Counted from the first letter of the stretch, positions 9,372-19,471 are shown. The stretch: DNA of 64,000 bases from Lachnospiraceae bacterium (GCA_029099805.1 JAQXOR010000127.1:17849-81848), one strand, 5' to 3'. Notes: generated from the letters alone by a model not told the origin. Translations and numbers: made by a program.

Positions 9372-10379
9372 CCAACTAAGAGAACTATATTCCGTTACCT
9401 TTTCCCGCACCAGTAAATCCGCCAGTGCTTCCTTCACTTCTTTTCCGTCAAATAAAACCGCATTTACCTGTTCCACAATCGGCATCTCCACACCATACTT
9501 TTTCGCAAGTGCCAACGCCGCCTGCGCGGAATTTACGCCTTCTACCACCTGACCGACTTCCTTTTTTGCCTCCTCCAGTGATTTCCCTTTTCCGAGAAGA
9601 AATCCCGCATTATGATTACGGCTATGTGTACTGGTACAGGTAACAATGAGGTCTCCGATACCGGAAAGTCCCGCAAATGTCTCCTGGCGGGCTCCCATTG
9701 CCTCTCCGAGTCTGGCAATTTCAACAATTCCACGGGTAATCAGTGCGGCCTTCGTATTATCACCGAATCCCAGTCCGTCAATAATCCCGGCGGCCAGGGC
9801 GATTACATTCTTTAAGGCTCCTCCCAGTTCAATTCCCATAACGTCCGGGCTCGTATACACGCGAAAATACTGATTCATAAACATATCCTGAACAAATTGA
9901 GCGATTTTTTTGTCCTGAGCACCTACCACTACCGTAGTCGGGATAAATCTGCTTACCTCCTCGGCATGGCTGGGTCCCGAAATCACCGCTACCTTTGCCT
10001 GCGGAATCTCCTCGGAGATAATATCGGTCATTGTATGAAGTGTCCCGTTCTCAATCCCCTTCGATGCATTTACAATCACCGTTCCGTCCGGAATATACGG
10101 CGAAAACGCCCCTGAAACCTCTCTTACCTTTGGAGAAATTACTGTATTAACAATCAAATCCGGTGCATTTTCTACCGCCTCTGCGTAATCATTTGTTAAT
10201 CTCACACTATTCGGCAGTACCGCCCCCGGAAGGTTTTTGATTTCTTTTCTGTTTTTTTGTAATGCATCGGTTTCCTCACGGAATTTTGACCAGAGAGTAA
10301 CCTCATGACCGTTATCTGCAAGCAATATTGTAAGAGCAACGCCCCATGTGCCTGCTCCCAAAACCGTGACCTTTTTCAT
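9366..10379 (-). CDS. gpsA: NAD(P)H-dependent glycerol-3-phosphate dehydrogenase
   Basis: MKKVTVLGAGTWGVALTILLADNGHEVTLWS, SGPSHAEEV, GLGFGDNTKAALITRG. Confidence 0.96.
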   Translation of the reverse strand: MKKVTVLGAGTWGVALTILLADNGHEVTLWSKFREETDALQKNRKEIKNLPGAVLPNSVRLTNDYAEAVENAPDLIVNTVISPKVREVSGAFSPYIPDGTVIVNASKGIENGTLHTMTDIISEEIPQAKVAVISGPSHAEEVSRFIPTTVVVGAQDKKIAQFVQDMFMNQYFRVYTSPDVMGIELGGALKNVIALAAGIIDGLGFGDNTKAALITRGIVEIARLGEAMGARQETFAGLSGIGDLIVTCTSTHSRNHNAGFLLGKGKSLEEAKKEVGQVVEGVNSAQAALALAKKYGVEMPIVEQVNAVLFDGKEVKEALADLLVREKVTEYSSLSWE

Positions 10380-10456
10380 ACTTTCCACCTGTCTGTGCAC
10401 AACATGTACACACAGTCCTTTCCTTTCATGTTTCGATAAATGCCGGTTTCCTGCAT

Positions 10457-11125
10457 TTATTGTTCCGATGTATTCTCCTGTCCTTCCTGCACTCCGGAAT
10501 CTGCAGCTGCAAGATTCACCTTCTGACCGATTTTATTCTCTGTACCGTTCAAAAGACGCTTTATATTGGTTCTATGTGTATAAAACGCCAAAATAGCAAA
10601 TACGGCGCTCACACAGAGCATATGCCAGTCTCCGGGTCTTGTAAGTGCCACAAAAACAACAAACTCAAGCTCCATAACAAGAGAACCGAGTGATACATAA
10701 CGCGTAATCGCCAGAATTGTAAAAAAGGTAACAAGGCAAATCAGGGAAAGTCGCCAGTCAAAGGTAATAATCGCACCGCACAGAACGGCGATTCCCTTTC
10801 CTCCTTTAAAGTGCAGATAGAACGGAAAAGTATGACCGAGTACTGCGCCAAGCGCTGTATATAAGCCTAAGAGCTCTGCATACGGCACTCCCCGGAATAT
10901 CAGAAATTTAACCAGCAGAACCGGAACCGCACACTTTAGTACATCGCCAAGAAGCGTAATCAACGCTGCCTTTTTCCCAAGTGTCCGAAGTGCGTTTGTA
11001 GTGCCTACATTACCACTCCCGTACTTTCTGATATCCACCTTTTTGGTCTTTCCGACAATATAGCCGGTAGAAATACAGCCAAATCCATACCCTAAAATCA
11101 AACAAATTGCAATCCGCCAAATCAT
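10457..11125 (-). CDS. plsY: Acyl-phosphate glycerol-3-phosphate acyltransferase PlsY
   Basis: GYGFGCISTGYIVGK, GSGNVGTTNALRTLGKKAALITLLGDVLK, GHTFPFYLHFKGGKGIA. Confidence 0.95.
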   Translation of the reverse strand: MIWRIAICLILGYGFGCISTGYIVGKTKKVDIRKYGSGNVGTTNALRTLGKKAALITLLGDVLKCAVPVLLVKFLIFRGVPYAELLGLYTALGAVLGHTFPFYLHFKGGKGIAVLCGAIITFDWRLSLICLVTFFTILAITRYVSLGSLVMELEFVVFVALTRPGDWHMLCVSAVFAILAFYTHRTNIKRLLNGTENKIGQKVNLAAADSGVQEGQENTSEQ

Positions 11126-11162
11126 ATCCCTTATCCTGCCATTTCCTCTGTACTAATTCCGA

Positions 11163-12491
11163 TTATTTTGATTCCGCGCGTTCCCTGATAATAAACTTTA
11201 AGGAAGTACCCGTAAATCCGAAGGTTTCCCGCACCTTGTTCTCAATATAGCGCTGATACGAAAAATGCATCAGTTCCTTGTTGTTCACAAACAGAACAAA
11301 GGTAGGCGGACATACCGCCACCTGCGTCATAAAGAAAATCTTTAAGCGCTTTCCTTTATCTGACGGCGGCTGCTGTAAAGAGGTCGCCTCCATCAGAATC
11401 TCATTCAGAACACCCGTCTGGATACGGAGCGTTCTGCTCTGAATTACCAGATCGATTTTCTCAAACAGTTTTGACATGCGCTGTCCGGTCAATGCCGAAA
11501 TGAAAACTATTTCCGCATACGGAATAAAGGAAAGTATCTCACGAATCCGCTCCGTCTGCCGGTAAATCGTCTTATCATCCTTATTTTCTACCGCATCCCA
11601 CTTATTGACCGCAATGATAATTCCCTTTCCGCGCTCATGGGCAATTCCGGCAATTTTAGCATCCTGCTCGGTAACTCCCTCCGTTGCATCAATTACAACT
11701 ACCACAACATCCGCACGCTCTACAGCAGTTACCGTACGAATAATACTAAAGCGTTCCAGTTCCTCTTTTATCTTATTCTTTCTGCGCAGACCTGCCGTAT
11801 CGATAAAAATATACTCTTTTTCATCATATTTCACTACAGTATCAATGGCATCCCTGGTGGTACCTGCGATATCCGATACAATCACACGGTTTTCACCGGT
11901 CAATTTATTGATAATGGATGATTTTCCGACATTCGGCTTACCGACAACCGCAATCTTCGGAAGCTCTTCTGCTTCTTCGCCGTCTGAAGGCTCCGGAAAA
12001 TGCTCGACAACAGCATCAAGCAACTCTCCAAACCCAAGTCTGGAAGCCCCGGATACCGCAATCGGGTCACCGATACCGAGATTATAAAACTCGTATACAT
12101 CGGCCTGCATTTTTTCGAAATCATCTACCTTATTCACCGTAAGGACTACCGGCTTGCCGGAACGGCGAAGCATATCTGCTACTTTGAAGTCGGCATCCAC
12201 CAGCCCCATACGTACATCGGTCAGAAATACAATAACGTCAGCGGTATCAATGGCAATTTGTGCCTGCTCCCGCATATACGTCAGCATCTTATCTTTGGTC
12301 TCCGGCTCAATACCACCGGTATCAATCATGGTAAACTTATAGTTCAGCCAGGTTACATCCGCATAAATACGGTCACGGGTTACCCCCGGATAATCCTTTA
12401 CAATTGAAATACGTTCCCCCGCAAGGGCATTAAATAACGTGGACTTACCGACATTCGGGCGTCCCACGATAGCTACAATCGGATTACTCAT
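11163..12491 (-). CDS. der: Ribosome biogenesis GTPase Der
   Basis: Two tandem GTPase domains (VGRPNVGKSTLFNALAG; VGKPNVGKSSIINKLTG) and KH-like C-terminus. Confidence 0.97.
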   Translation of the reverse strand: MSNPIVAIVGRPNVGKSTLFNALAGERISIVKDYPGVTRDRIYADVTWLNYKFTMIDTGGIEPETKDKMLTYMREQAQIAIDTADVIVFLTDVRMGLVDADFKVADMLRRSGKPVVLTVNKVDDFEKMQADVYEFYNLGIGDPIAVSGASRLGFGELLDAVVEHFPEPSDGEEAEELPKIAVVGKPNVGKSSIINKLTGENRVIVSDIAGTTRDAIDTVVKYDEKEYIFIDTAGLRRKNKIKEELERFSIIRTVTAVERADVVVVVIDATEGVTEQDAKIAGIAHERGKGIIIAVNKWDAVENKDDKTIYRQTERIREILSFIPYAEIVFISALTGQRMSKLFEKIDLVIQSRTLRIQTGVLNEILMEATSLQQPPSDKGKRLKIFFMTQVAVCPPTFVLFVNNKELMHFSYQRYIENKVRETFGFTGTSLKFIIRERAESK

Positions 12492-12523
12492 CTCAGGATT
12501 TTGTCCTTTCTATTCTCTGTATA

Positions 12524-13840
12524 CTACTCAATCACCGCACGTACCAGTGCCTCTCCATCTGATTTTACAATACCTACTCGGGTTTGTAAAGCCTTTTCCA
12601 CATCAGAAATTCTCAAATCATCCAGAAATACATCCTCTCCGCTTCGAAGCAGCACCTCCGGAAGCAGTAAAACATCTCCCAGCGCCCGGCCCTTGAGCTG
12701 TGCAATAATATCCTGTCCGGTCAATAAGCCGGCTACCGTAATTCGTTCTCCAAAGAAGTGATTGATAATCGTAACAACCTCTGCCTCGATGTTCGGATAT
12801 TTTTTTTGAATTTTTTTAATCTGCTCAGAAATGACCGGTGCCGCCAATACACCGGTAGCAAGCGTCAGCTTCCGTATCCGGTTATCTCCGCAACACTCTG
12901 CAAGGTACGCATCTACCTCTTCGTTTAACAGCCGGATCATTCCCACACCGTTTTCCAACTGCGGGTAGCCCTCATACTCTTCCTCCGACGGCAACGCAAG
13001 CCCTGCCAGTATATACCATTCATCACTGGCATGAATCATACGGGTACCATACTCTTTCAGAATAATCCTCTGCCACTTTGCAATGACCTCCAGTACCTTT
13101 GCGGCATCCTCTTTTGAAAACGGTTCAATCTGCGTCAGACCTTCCCGGTACTTTGTCATACCGATTGGCACTACGGAAACACTTTGCATCAGCGGCAGAT
13201 ACGCTGTCAGATCATGTATGGTGCGTTCCAGCTCTGCTCCGTCATTATAGCCCTTACAAAGCACGATCTGACCGTTCATTTCCAGTCCCGCATCATAAAA
13301 CCGCTGAAGCTTTGTTAATGCCTCACCGGCAAAGCGGTTATTTAACATTTTACAGCGGAGCTCCGGATTCGTGGTATGAACGGAAATGTTAATCGGGGAA
13401 AGCTTATAAAACAAAATCCGCTCCATATCCTCTTCGGAAAGATTCGTTAACGTGATATAATTTCCCTGTAAAAAGGAAAGCCTCGCATCATCATCCTTAA
13501 AATATAACGTATCGCGCATTCCGGGCGGCATCTGGTCAATAAAGCAGAAAATACATTTATTCCGACAGGAGCGGTACTCATCCATTAAACCGTCTTCAAA
13601 TACCAGCCCCAGGTCTTCATACGCATCCTTCTCAATTTCAAGCTCCCATTCTTCACCGTCTGCCTTACGGATAAGCAGCGTAAGCTCCTCATCCTCAGAT
13701 AAGTACCGGTAATCAAACACATCCTTGATTGGCTGCTCATTAATCGAAACCAACACATCCCCGGCTTCAATTTCCAGCTCCTGCGCAATGCTTCCCGGAA
13801 TTACTCCGTTAATTCTATGTTCCTGTAGTTTCTTTGCCAT
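12524..13840 (-). CDS. PDZ plus radical SAM (DUF512) Fe-S protein
   Basis: N-terminal PDZ (VIPGSIAQELEIEAGDVLVSINEQPI), cysteine motif CRNKCIFCFIDQMPPGMRDTLYFKDDDARLSFL, C-terminal DUF512-like region. Confidence 0.9.
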   Translation of the reverse strand: MAKKLQEHRINGVIPGSIAQELEIEAGDVLVSINEQPIKDVFDYRYLSEDEELTLLIRKADGEEWELEIEKDAYEDLGLVFEDGLMDEYRSCRNKCIFCFIDQMPPGMRDTLYFKDDDARLSFLQGNYITLTNLSEEDMERILFYKLSPINISVHTTNPELRCKMLNNRFAGEALTKLQRFYDAGLEMNGQIVLCKGYNDGAELERTIHDLTAYLPLMQSVSVVPIGMTKYREGLTQIEPFSKEDAAKVLEVIAKWQRIILKEYGTRMIHASDEWYILAGLALPSEEEYEGYPQLENGVGMIRLLNEEVDAYLAECCGDNRIRKLTLATGVLAAPVISEQIKKIQKKYPNIEAEVVTIINHFFGERITVAGLLTGQDIIAQLKGRALGDVLLLPEVLLRSGEDVFLDDLRISDVEKALQTRVGIVKSDGEALVRAVIE

Positions 13841-13914
13841 AAATGCCTCTTTCTCTAACAATACCGATTTCAGATTCCGTACCTGCCAGCTGTACGATAC
13901 CTCTTCCGTTCCTT

Positions 13915-14760
13915 CTAATCTGACAGCATCAGAAAGCCCGCCAGACTGCCTCTGTCATTTCCGGTCACCCGATGGGAAAATAATACATCGGAGTGACATC
14001 TGGTACAAACGCCTCCAATTACAATATTTTCAGGTCTTACTCCCGTCTCTTCCAGGATGATACGGTTCACCTTCCATAAATCCAGCTGACAGGCACCTTC
14101 CGCTCTCTGCTCCCGTGTCTGCTTTGCAGCTTCCGGGTACTCCGTCATAAACTGCTGCGCCACTTCACCGCCGACAGTATAGCAGTCACCGCAGATAGAA
14201 ACACCGACATATGCCTCAATGTTCTGTGGCAGACTGCCGAATTCTTTTTCCATCGTCTGTACCGTCTTCTCTGCAATTCTACCTATCGTACCGCGCCAGC
14301 CTGCATGCGCCGTGCCGATTGCCCGTGCCACCGGATCGTAGAAAAACAACGGCACGCAGTCCGCACCGAACACCGCCAGTGCCACTCCCGTCTCGTTTGT
14401 TATCTGGGCATCCACACAGGAATACTCTCTTGGTCTTACAATTCCTTTCCCACAGTCTGCCTTTCCGGCCTTACGTACTACCACTTCGTGCACCTGATCC
14501 GGCAGCACGACCTGTTCTTTTGTAATGCCTATCGCAGAACAAATCCTGTCATAATTCTCTAACACCTCTTCTTCGGAATCTCCTCTGCCAAATCCCAGAT
14601 TCATGGACGAAAAAATCCCTTTGCTTACTCCTCCTACTCTTGTAGAACAGCCGTGCTTTACTCCGGGATGTTCTGCAAGACGGCGAAAAAACAAATAGGG
14701 AACCTCTGTATTTGAAACTGCCATCTCCTTCGTGGCAAGCATTTCCAAACTATACTTCAT
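13915..14760 (-). CDS. pgeF: Peptidoglycan editing factor / laccase-domain protein
   Basis: GADCVPLFFYDPVARAIGTAHAGWRGTIGRIAEKTVQTM, CGDCYTVGGEVAQQF, CTRCHSDVLFSHRVTGNDRGSLAGFLML. Confidence 0.93.
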   Translation of the reverse strand: MKYSLEMLATKEMAVSNTEVPYLFFRRLAEHPGVKHGCSTRVGGVSKGIFSSMNLGFGRGDSEEEVLENYDRICSAIGITKEQVVLPDQVHEVVVRKAGKADCGKGIVRPREYSCVDAQITNETGVALAVFGADCVPLFFYDPVARAIGTAHAGWRGTIGRIAEKTVQTMEKEFGSLPQNIEAYVGVSICGDCYTVGGEVAQQFMTEYPEAAKQTREQRAEGACQLDLWKVNRIILEETGVRPENIVIGGVCTRCHSDVLFSHRVTGNDRGSLAGFLMLSD

Positions 14761-14772
14761 ACCTCTGCTCCT

Positions 14773-15195
14773 CTACAGCCAGAATGCATTTTCTGTGATG
14801 CGAATCTCATCCCTTCTCACGCCTGCCACATCAAACCGGCACGGCGTGTCAAAAGGAATCCTGTTTTGATACATATAATACTTTGCAGCTGCAAGAATCC
14901 GCTGCTGCTTTCTGTAATTCACAGCCTCCTCCGGCGCACCAAAACGCTCATCCCCACGATATTTTACCTCAATAAAGACAAGATATCCGTCTTTTCTTGC
15001 GATAATGTCGATTTCTCCGTGTCTGGAATAAAAGTTTCTTGCAAGGATTTCATAACCGTTTTTACGTAAATATTCCTGTACCCTGGTCTCCTGCTGATTA
15101 CCGATATACCGTCGATTCCGGACATTTATTTCTTCCTGCTTCGCATTTGCCGCTTTATTTAAGCTATTTTTCATTCCCACCGTTTCCCTTTTCAT
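14773..15195 (-). CDS. YraN/UPF0102 endonuclease-like protein
   Basis: EYLRKNGYEILARNFYSRHGEIDIIARKDGYLVFIEVKYRGDERFGAPEEAVNYRKQQRI. Confidence 0.93.
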   Translation of the reverse strand: MKRETVGMKNSLNKAANAKQEEINVRNRRYIGNQQETRVQEYLRKNGYEILARNFYSRHGEIDIIARKDGYLVFIEVKYRGDERFGAPEEAVNYRKQQRILAAAKYYMYQNRIPFDTPCRFDVAGVRRDEIRITENAFWL

Positions 15196-15246
15196 ACGTT
15201 TCCTATCTTATACCCTGCTGTCCGTTTTCCGGACTCCGGGTTCTTT

Positions 15247-15540
15247 CTATACTGACTTCTTTACTTTGTCCTTGATTTTATCTACCTTATCAACAAATAA
15301 CAGAACCTCTGCCACCACCTCATACAGCTCCGGAGGTATGGCATCTCCGATTTCCAGCTTGGAAAGAGTACCTGCCAGCTTATCATCCTTATGGAGCGGC
15401 ACATTCTCTTCTACCGCACGCTCAATGATTTTCTCAGCAACATAACCTCTGCCGGATGCCACAATTTTCGGCGCATCCTCGGAAGGCTCATATTCGAGCG
15501 CAACCGCAATTTTATTCTTCTGCTCTTCCAAACATGCCAC
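15247..15540 (-). CDS. Orphan FlhB/EscU-type cytoplasmic domain protein (YlqH-like)
   Basis: IAVALEYEPSEDAPKIVASGRGYVAEKIIERAVEENVPLHKDDKLAGTLSKLEIGDAIPPELYEVVAEVL matches the FlhB C-terminal domain; next to rnhB as in B. subtilis. Confidence 0.88.
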   Translation of the reverse strand: MACLEEQKNKIAVALEYEPSEDAPKIVASGRGYVAEKIIERAVEENVPLHKDDKLAGTLSKLEIGDAIPPELYEVVAEVLLFVDKVDKIKDKVKKSV

Positions 15541-15589
15541 CTCCCCGGCTTTGTGATTTATCCTAAGGAAACACTGATTATTTCAGCGC

Positions 15590-16384
15590 TTACTCCCCTA
15601 AAATTCCCTTAATAAAGCTACGTCTGTGAATCGGGCAGGGCCCATCGGCACGAAGCTTTTCCATATGCTCCGCAGAACCATAGCCTTTATTTCCCGCAAA
15701 GCCATAGCCCGGATAAACCTTGTCAAACTCTACCATCATCCGATCTCGCGTTACCTTTGCCACAACGCTTGCTGCCGCAATAGACAAGCTCTTGGCATCT
15801 CCCTTGATAATCGGCACCTGTCGCACGTTCTTGCCCGGAAAAAGTTCTGCTACTCCGGGGATTGTTACCGCATCATTTAATAAAACATCCGGTGCCCCGC
15901 ACGACTCGGCTGTTTTTACAATAGCTTCCCGCATGGCACGATACGTTGCCTGCAGGATATTAATTTCGTCAATGACCGTATGCGATACACAACCGATACC
16001 ATAAGCCACTGCTTTCTCAAGAATCTCCGGAAATAATTCCTCTCTCTTTTTTTCAGACAACTGCTTGGAATCATTCAGATATAAAATCCTGCATTCCTTT
16101 GGAAGCACCACACAGGCAGCCACTACAGGTCCCGCAAGAGGACCTCTGCCCACCTCATCAATGCCGCACACTATATTGTATGCCCCGTATTCCCGCTCAT
16201 AGACGAGCATACCGTCCACTCTGGCACATTCCGCCAGAAACTTTTCCTTTCTCTTTCTTGCCTGCTCTATCAGCTTTGCAACACTGCCTCTGGTATCCTC
16301 TGCATACCGCGCAATCACCGTTTCCAGTTCATCCGGTGAAGCATTTGACAATGCCGCCTTAATCGCATCTATCTTTTCCGCCAT
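15590..16384 (-). CDS. rnhB: Ribonuclease HII
   Basis: CGIDEVGRGPLAGPVVAACVVLP, DSKQLSEKKRE, ARVTRDRMM-like ASVVAKVTRDRMM, NKGYGSAEHM. Confidence 0.96.
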   Translation of the reverse strand: MAEKIDAIKAALSNASPDELETVIARYAEDTRGSVAKLIEQARKRKEKFLAECARVDGMLVYEREYGAYNIVCGIDEVGRGPLAGPVVAACVVLPKECRILYLNDSKQLSEKKREELFPEILEKAVAYGIGCVSHTVIDEINILQATYRAMREAIVKTAESCGAPDVLLNDAVTIPGVAELFPGKNVRQVPIIKGDAKSLSIAAASVVAKVTRDRMMVEFDKVYPGYGFAGNKGYGSAEHMEKLRADGPCPIHRRSFIKGILGE

Positions 16385-16446
16385 AACGCCCCCGTACTTT
16401 CGCAACACTGTTCCTGCATTTATTCAGCCTTTGCTGTCTTTTCGGT

Positions 16447-17313
16447 TCACTTTTCTTCCTTTGCTGTTTCCTTCTCCACTCTCTCGAGCGTAATTCTTCC
16501 GATTTTACCGGCGCGGAAATCATCCATGATAAAACCCGCCGCACGGTCAATATCCGGTTCTCCGCCTTTTTTCAGACAGGCACGCTTCTTTGCAATCCGC
16601 TCCAAAGCCTCATGTCCGTCCGCACATTCCTCAATCCCGTACTTTGTCTGAAGAAAGCCCGGATAGTTCTCATACAGGTACGAAAGTAACGTCACCGCAA
16701 GCTCGCGGACATCCAGTATATCCTCATTGATCGAGCCAATCCATGCAATACGCAAGCCAACCTTCTGGTCCTCGAATTTCGGCCATAAAATACCCGGTGT
16801 GTCTAAAAGCTCCAGTTCCTTATTCAGACGAATCCACTGTTTTCCCTTTGTGACTCCCGGCTTATTGCCGACCAGGGTACAATTTTTCCCTGCAAATGTA
16901 TTGATAAATGTAGATTTTCCTACATTCGGAATTCCCACAATCATTGCCCGGAGCGGTCTGCCGATAATTCCGCGCTTTAAATCACGCTCACGCTTTTCTT
17001 TGCAGGCTTCTTTTATTACATTTAAAACATTTTTCACTCCGGTACCGCCCTTTGCATTTACCGTCAGTACAAAGTACCCTCTTGCTTCATAATATGCTTT
17101 ATACTCCCTTGTACGTACTTCATCCGCCAGGTCCGCCTTATTTAATAAAAGTACACGCGGCTTATTGCCTGCAAGCTTTTCAATATCAGGATTTTTCGAA
17201 CTGTACGGAATACGGGCATCTACAAGTTCCACAATAACATCCACCAGCTTTAATTCATCCTGTATCTGGCGCTTTGCCTTACTCATATGTCCCGGATACC
17301 ACTGATACTGCAT
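16447..17313 (-). CDS. rbgA: Ribosome biogenesis GTPase RbgA (YlqF)
   Basis: MQYQWYPGHMSKAKRQIQDELKLVDVIVELVDARIPYSSKNP; circularly permuted GTPase motifs. Confidence 0.95.
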   Translation of the reverse strand: MQYQWYPGHMSKAKRQIQDELKLVDVIVELVDARIPYSSKNPDIEKLAGNKPRVLLLNKADLADEVRTREYKAYYEARGYFVLTVNAKGGTGVKNVLNVIKEACKEKRERDLKRGIIGRPLRAMIVGIPNVGKSTFINTFAGKNCTLVGNKPGVTKGKQWIRLNKELELLDTPGILWPKFEDQKVGLRIAWIGSINEDILDVRELAVTLLSYLYENYPGFLQTKYGIEECADGHEALERIAKKRACLKKGGEPDIDRAAGFIMDDFRAGKIGRITLERVEKETAKEEK

Positions 17314-17351
17314 CTTACACCTCCGTCCTGCAATCTCTCAACAAAAAACTT

Positions 17352-17951
17352 CTATTCTTCCTTCTTTAAGTTCATTTTGGAAACAATATTAAACGGCTCA
17401 AGCGTAAGCCAGGCTTTTCCGATAATCTGTTTTCCGGTTACATTGCCGATATTTGCAAACCGGCTGTCCTCACTCTTATTTCTGTTATCGCCGAGTACAA
17501 AATATTCATCCTCATCTAATGTAAACGCCTCAGCAGCAAGTCCTGACAGATGAATCTTTGGTAAATTCTGTACGGACTCTTTTAGAAGCTCGCCGTTAAT
17601 ATAGACACTTCCGTCAATAATCTGAATCGTTTCTCCCGGAAGCCCGATTACCCTTTTTATATGGTAATACCTGTGCTCCTCGCCCTCCTGTTCAAAAACA
17701 ATTACATCAAACCGTTCCGGTCCTTTTCTGAGATAAGACAACCGGTTTACGACAATCGATGTCCCCTCCTCCAAGGTAGGTGACATCGACTCGCCCGGAA
17801 CAGTTGTCCGTTCAATTGCAGCTCTGACGAAAAAAAAGGCAAGCAAAATAACCGCAATTGTTTCAAAAAAAAGGAACAAAATGCGGAGCAGTTTCTTTCT
17901 TCGCTTCTTTTTTTTCCGATTATCACTCAAATCAAAATCATAGCCTGCCAT
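17352..17951 (-). CDS. lepB: Signal peptidase I
   Basis: PGESMSPTLEEG, YYHIKRVIGLPGETI, YFVLGDNRNKSEDSR; N-terminal TM. Confidence 0.95.
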   Translation of the reverse strand: MAGYDFDLSDNRKKKKRRKKLLRILFLFFETIAVILLAFFFVRAAIERTTVPGESMSPTLEEGTSIVVNRLSYLRKGPERFDVIVFEQEGEEHRYYHIKRVIGLPGETIQIIDGSVYINGELLKESVQNLPKIHLSGLAAEAFTLDEDEYFVLGDNRNKSEDSRFANIGNVTGKQIIGKAWLTLEPFNIVSKMNLKKEE

Positions 17952-17999
17952 ATCTACTATGCCTCTCACACTGACTCATTACGAAGTTTTCTTAGAAAA

Positions 18000-18025
18000 A
18001 AAGGGACAATTCACATTGTCCCTTT
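18000..18025 (-). terminator. Intrinsic terminator downstream of rplS
   Basis: Minus strand AAAGGGACAAT-GTGA-ATTGTCCCTTT then T tract; 11-bp perfect stem. Confidence 0.9.
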
Positions 18026-18032
18026 GGTTGAC

Positions 18033-18380
18033 TTATTTTACGATTTCCTTAACCTTAGCCTTCTTACCGATTCTGTCACGCAGATAATTAAGCTTTGCTC
18101 TGCGAACCTTACCGCGTCTTACAACTTCAATCTTCTCAACAATCGGAGAATGTAACGGCCAAGTCTTCTCAACACCAACACCGTTGGATGTCTTTCTTAC
18201 CGTAAAGGTCTCTCTTGCGCCACCGTTCTGTCTCTTTAAAACGGTTCCCTCAAATACCTGGATACGCTCACGGTTACCCTCTTTTACCTTTGCATGAACC
18301 TTAACGGTATCACCTACGTTGAAATCGGTAACCTCAGCCTTTAACTGTGCTGCTTCAATGTTCTTAATAATGTCGTTCAT
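18033..18380 (-). CDS. rplS: 50S ribosomal protein L19
   Basis: [56 protein letters not shown]. Confidence 0.98.
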   Translation of the reverse strand: MNDIIKNIEAAQLKAEVTDFNVGDTVKVHAKVKEGNRERIQVFEGTVLKRQNGGARETFTVRKTSNGVGVEKTWPLHSPIVEKIEVVRRGKVRRAKLNYLRDRIGKKAKVKEIVK

Positions 18381-18458
18381 GTTGCGACCTCCTTATAAAT
18401 TAAGACATTCTTACTACCGACTCCCGGTACAGCGGAACATCTCGTCTCACAATCGAAG
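18381..18458 (-). ncRNA. Candidate rplS (L19) leader
   Basis: About 75-nt leader between the promoter and rplS containing AGATGTTCCGCTGTACCGGGAGTCGGTAGTAAG; resembles the L19 autogenous leader from memory, no covariance search possible. Confidence 0.45.
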
Positions 18459-18487
18459 ATTATACCATATAATCAATAAGAATGCAA
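18459..18487 (-). promoter_or_regulatory. Housekeeping promoter TTGCAT-17-TATAAT for rplS
   Basis: Minus strand -35 at 18487-18482, -10 at 18464-18459. Confidence 0.8.
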
Positions 18488-18511
18488 GCACTTTTTACTA
18501 TTTTTCGTCAA

Positions 18512-19471
18512 TTACAGATATTTCACCAGTTCATTGATGACTCCGCTCATGCGCTCGTCGGACAAGCCGAAATCCATCTTCCTATAGCTCCATGCACTGC
18601 GGCTGATTCCAAGCTCCTCAAAAGCTTCATGAATTACCTTGAACCACTTTAGCGCATCCTCCGGCGCCACCACATCAATCACACCATACTCCCCGCAGTA
18701 TAAGCCTGTGTTATATTGATTCGCAGTTTCTACCGCAGAAGCGAATCTCTCCTTAAAGTAATCCGCAGTAATGTTCATATCCTCAAAAGAATAACGCTCC
18801 TCACGAACAATCATGTCCGTCCAATATGCACCCTGATGCGTAAACTTCATAGGGTCATAGCAATGCATATTGAAAATCACCTTATCATCCGCCGGTGCCG
18901 CCAGATCCTTAACAGCCTCCGGCGCATTATTCCAGTAGCTTCCCACCAGAATCAGAACGTCCGGTGCGAATTTACGGATTCTCTTAATGCATTCTGCCGA
19001 AATCCGGTTCCACGCATCAATAAAGGACTGGTCCGTAATCTCGTTTAACAGCTCAAATACGACATGCTCTGCATCATTTCCGAAGCGCTTCGCCATTTCT
19101 TCCCAAAGGGCGTAAAACCCGTCCTGAAGCTTTTCGCTGTCAAAAAATCCGCTCTCCTGCTCCCCCTTATCAAAGGAAAAGCCCTTCGTCTTATGCAAAT
19201 CCAGTACAATTTTCAACCCATTCTTTTTGCTCCATGCGATTGCCTTTTCAAGTCTTGCAAAGCCATCCTCGATAAAACTGCCATCCTCTGCCTGAACAAT
19301 ATTATAATCGAACGGAAGTCTGACGTGATCTGCTCCCCAGGAAGCAATTACGGCAAAATCCGGCTCCTCAATAAAATGATTCAGTCTGTCGAGACTGTAA
19401 TCACACTGAGATAACCAACCACCAAGATTAACGCCCTTTTTAAGTCCTGTTAATTCTCTCATAAGTAACAT
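18512..19471 (-). CDS. Glycoside hydrolase family 5-like (cellulase fold)
   Basis: GLKKGVNLGGWLSQCDYSLD, WGADHVRLPFDYNIV, LKIVLDLHKTKGFSF, VVFELLNEITD, LYCGEYGVID. Confidence 0.88.
   Translation of the reverse strand: MLLMRELTGLKKGVNLGGWLSQCDYSLDRLNHFIEEPDFAVIASWGADHVRLPFDYNIVQAEDGSFIEDGFARLEKAIAWSKKNGLKIVLDLHKTKGFSFDKGEQESGFFDSEKLQDGFYALWEEMAKRFGNDAEHVVFELLNEITDQSFIDAWNRISAECIKRIRKFAPDVLILVGSYWNNAPEAVKDLAAPADDKVIFNMHCYDPMKFTHQGAYWTDMIVREERYSFEDMNITADYFKERFASAVETANQYNTGLYCGEYGVIDVVAPEDALKWFKVIHEAFEELGISRSAWSYRKMDFGLSDERMSGVINELVKYL

Noticed and set aside
9312-9375. N-terminal 21-residue extension of SpoIVA in the ORF track
   Set aside because: The extension runs through the candidate promoter and hairpin; SD and homologous N-terminus place the start at 9312.
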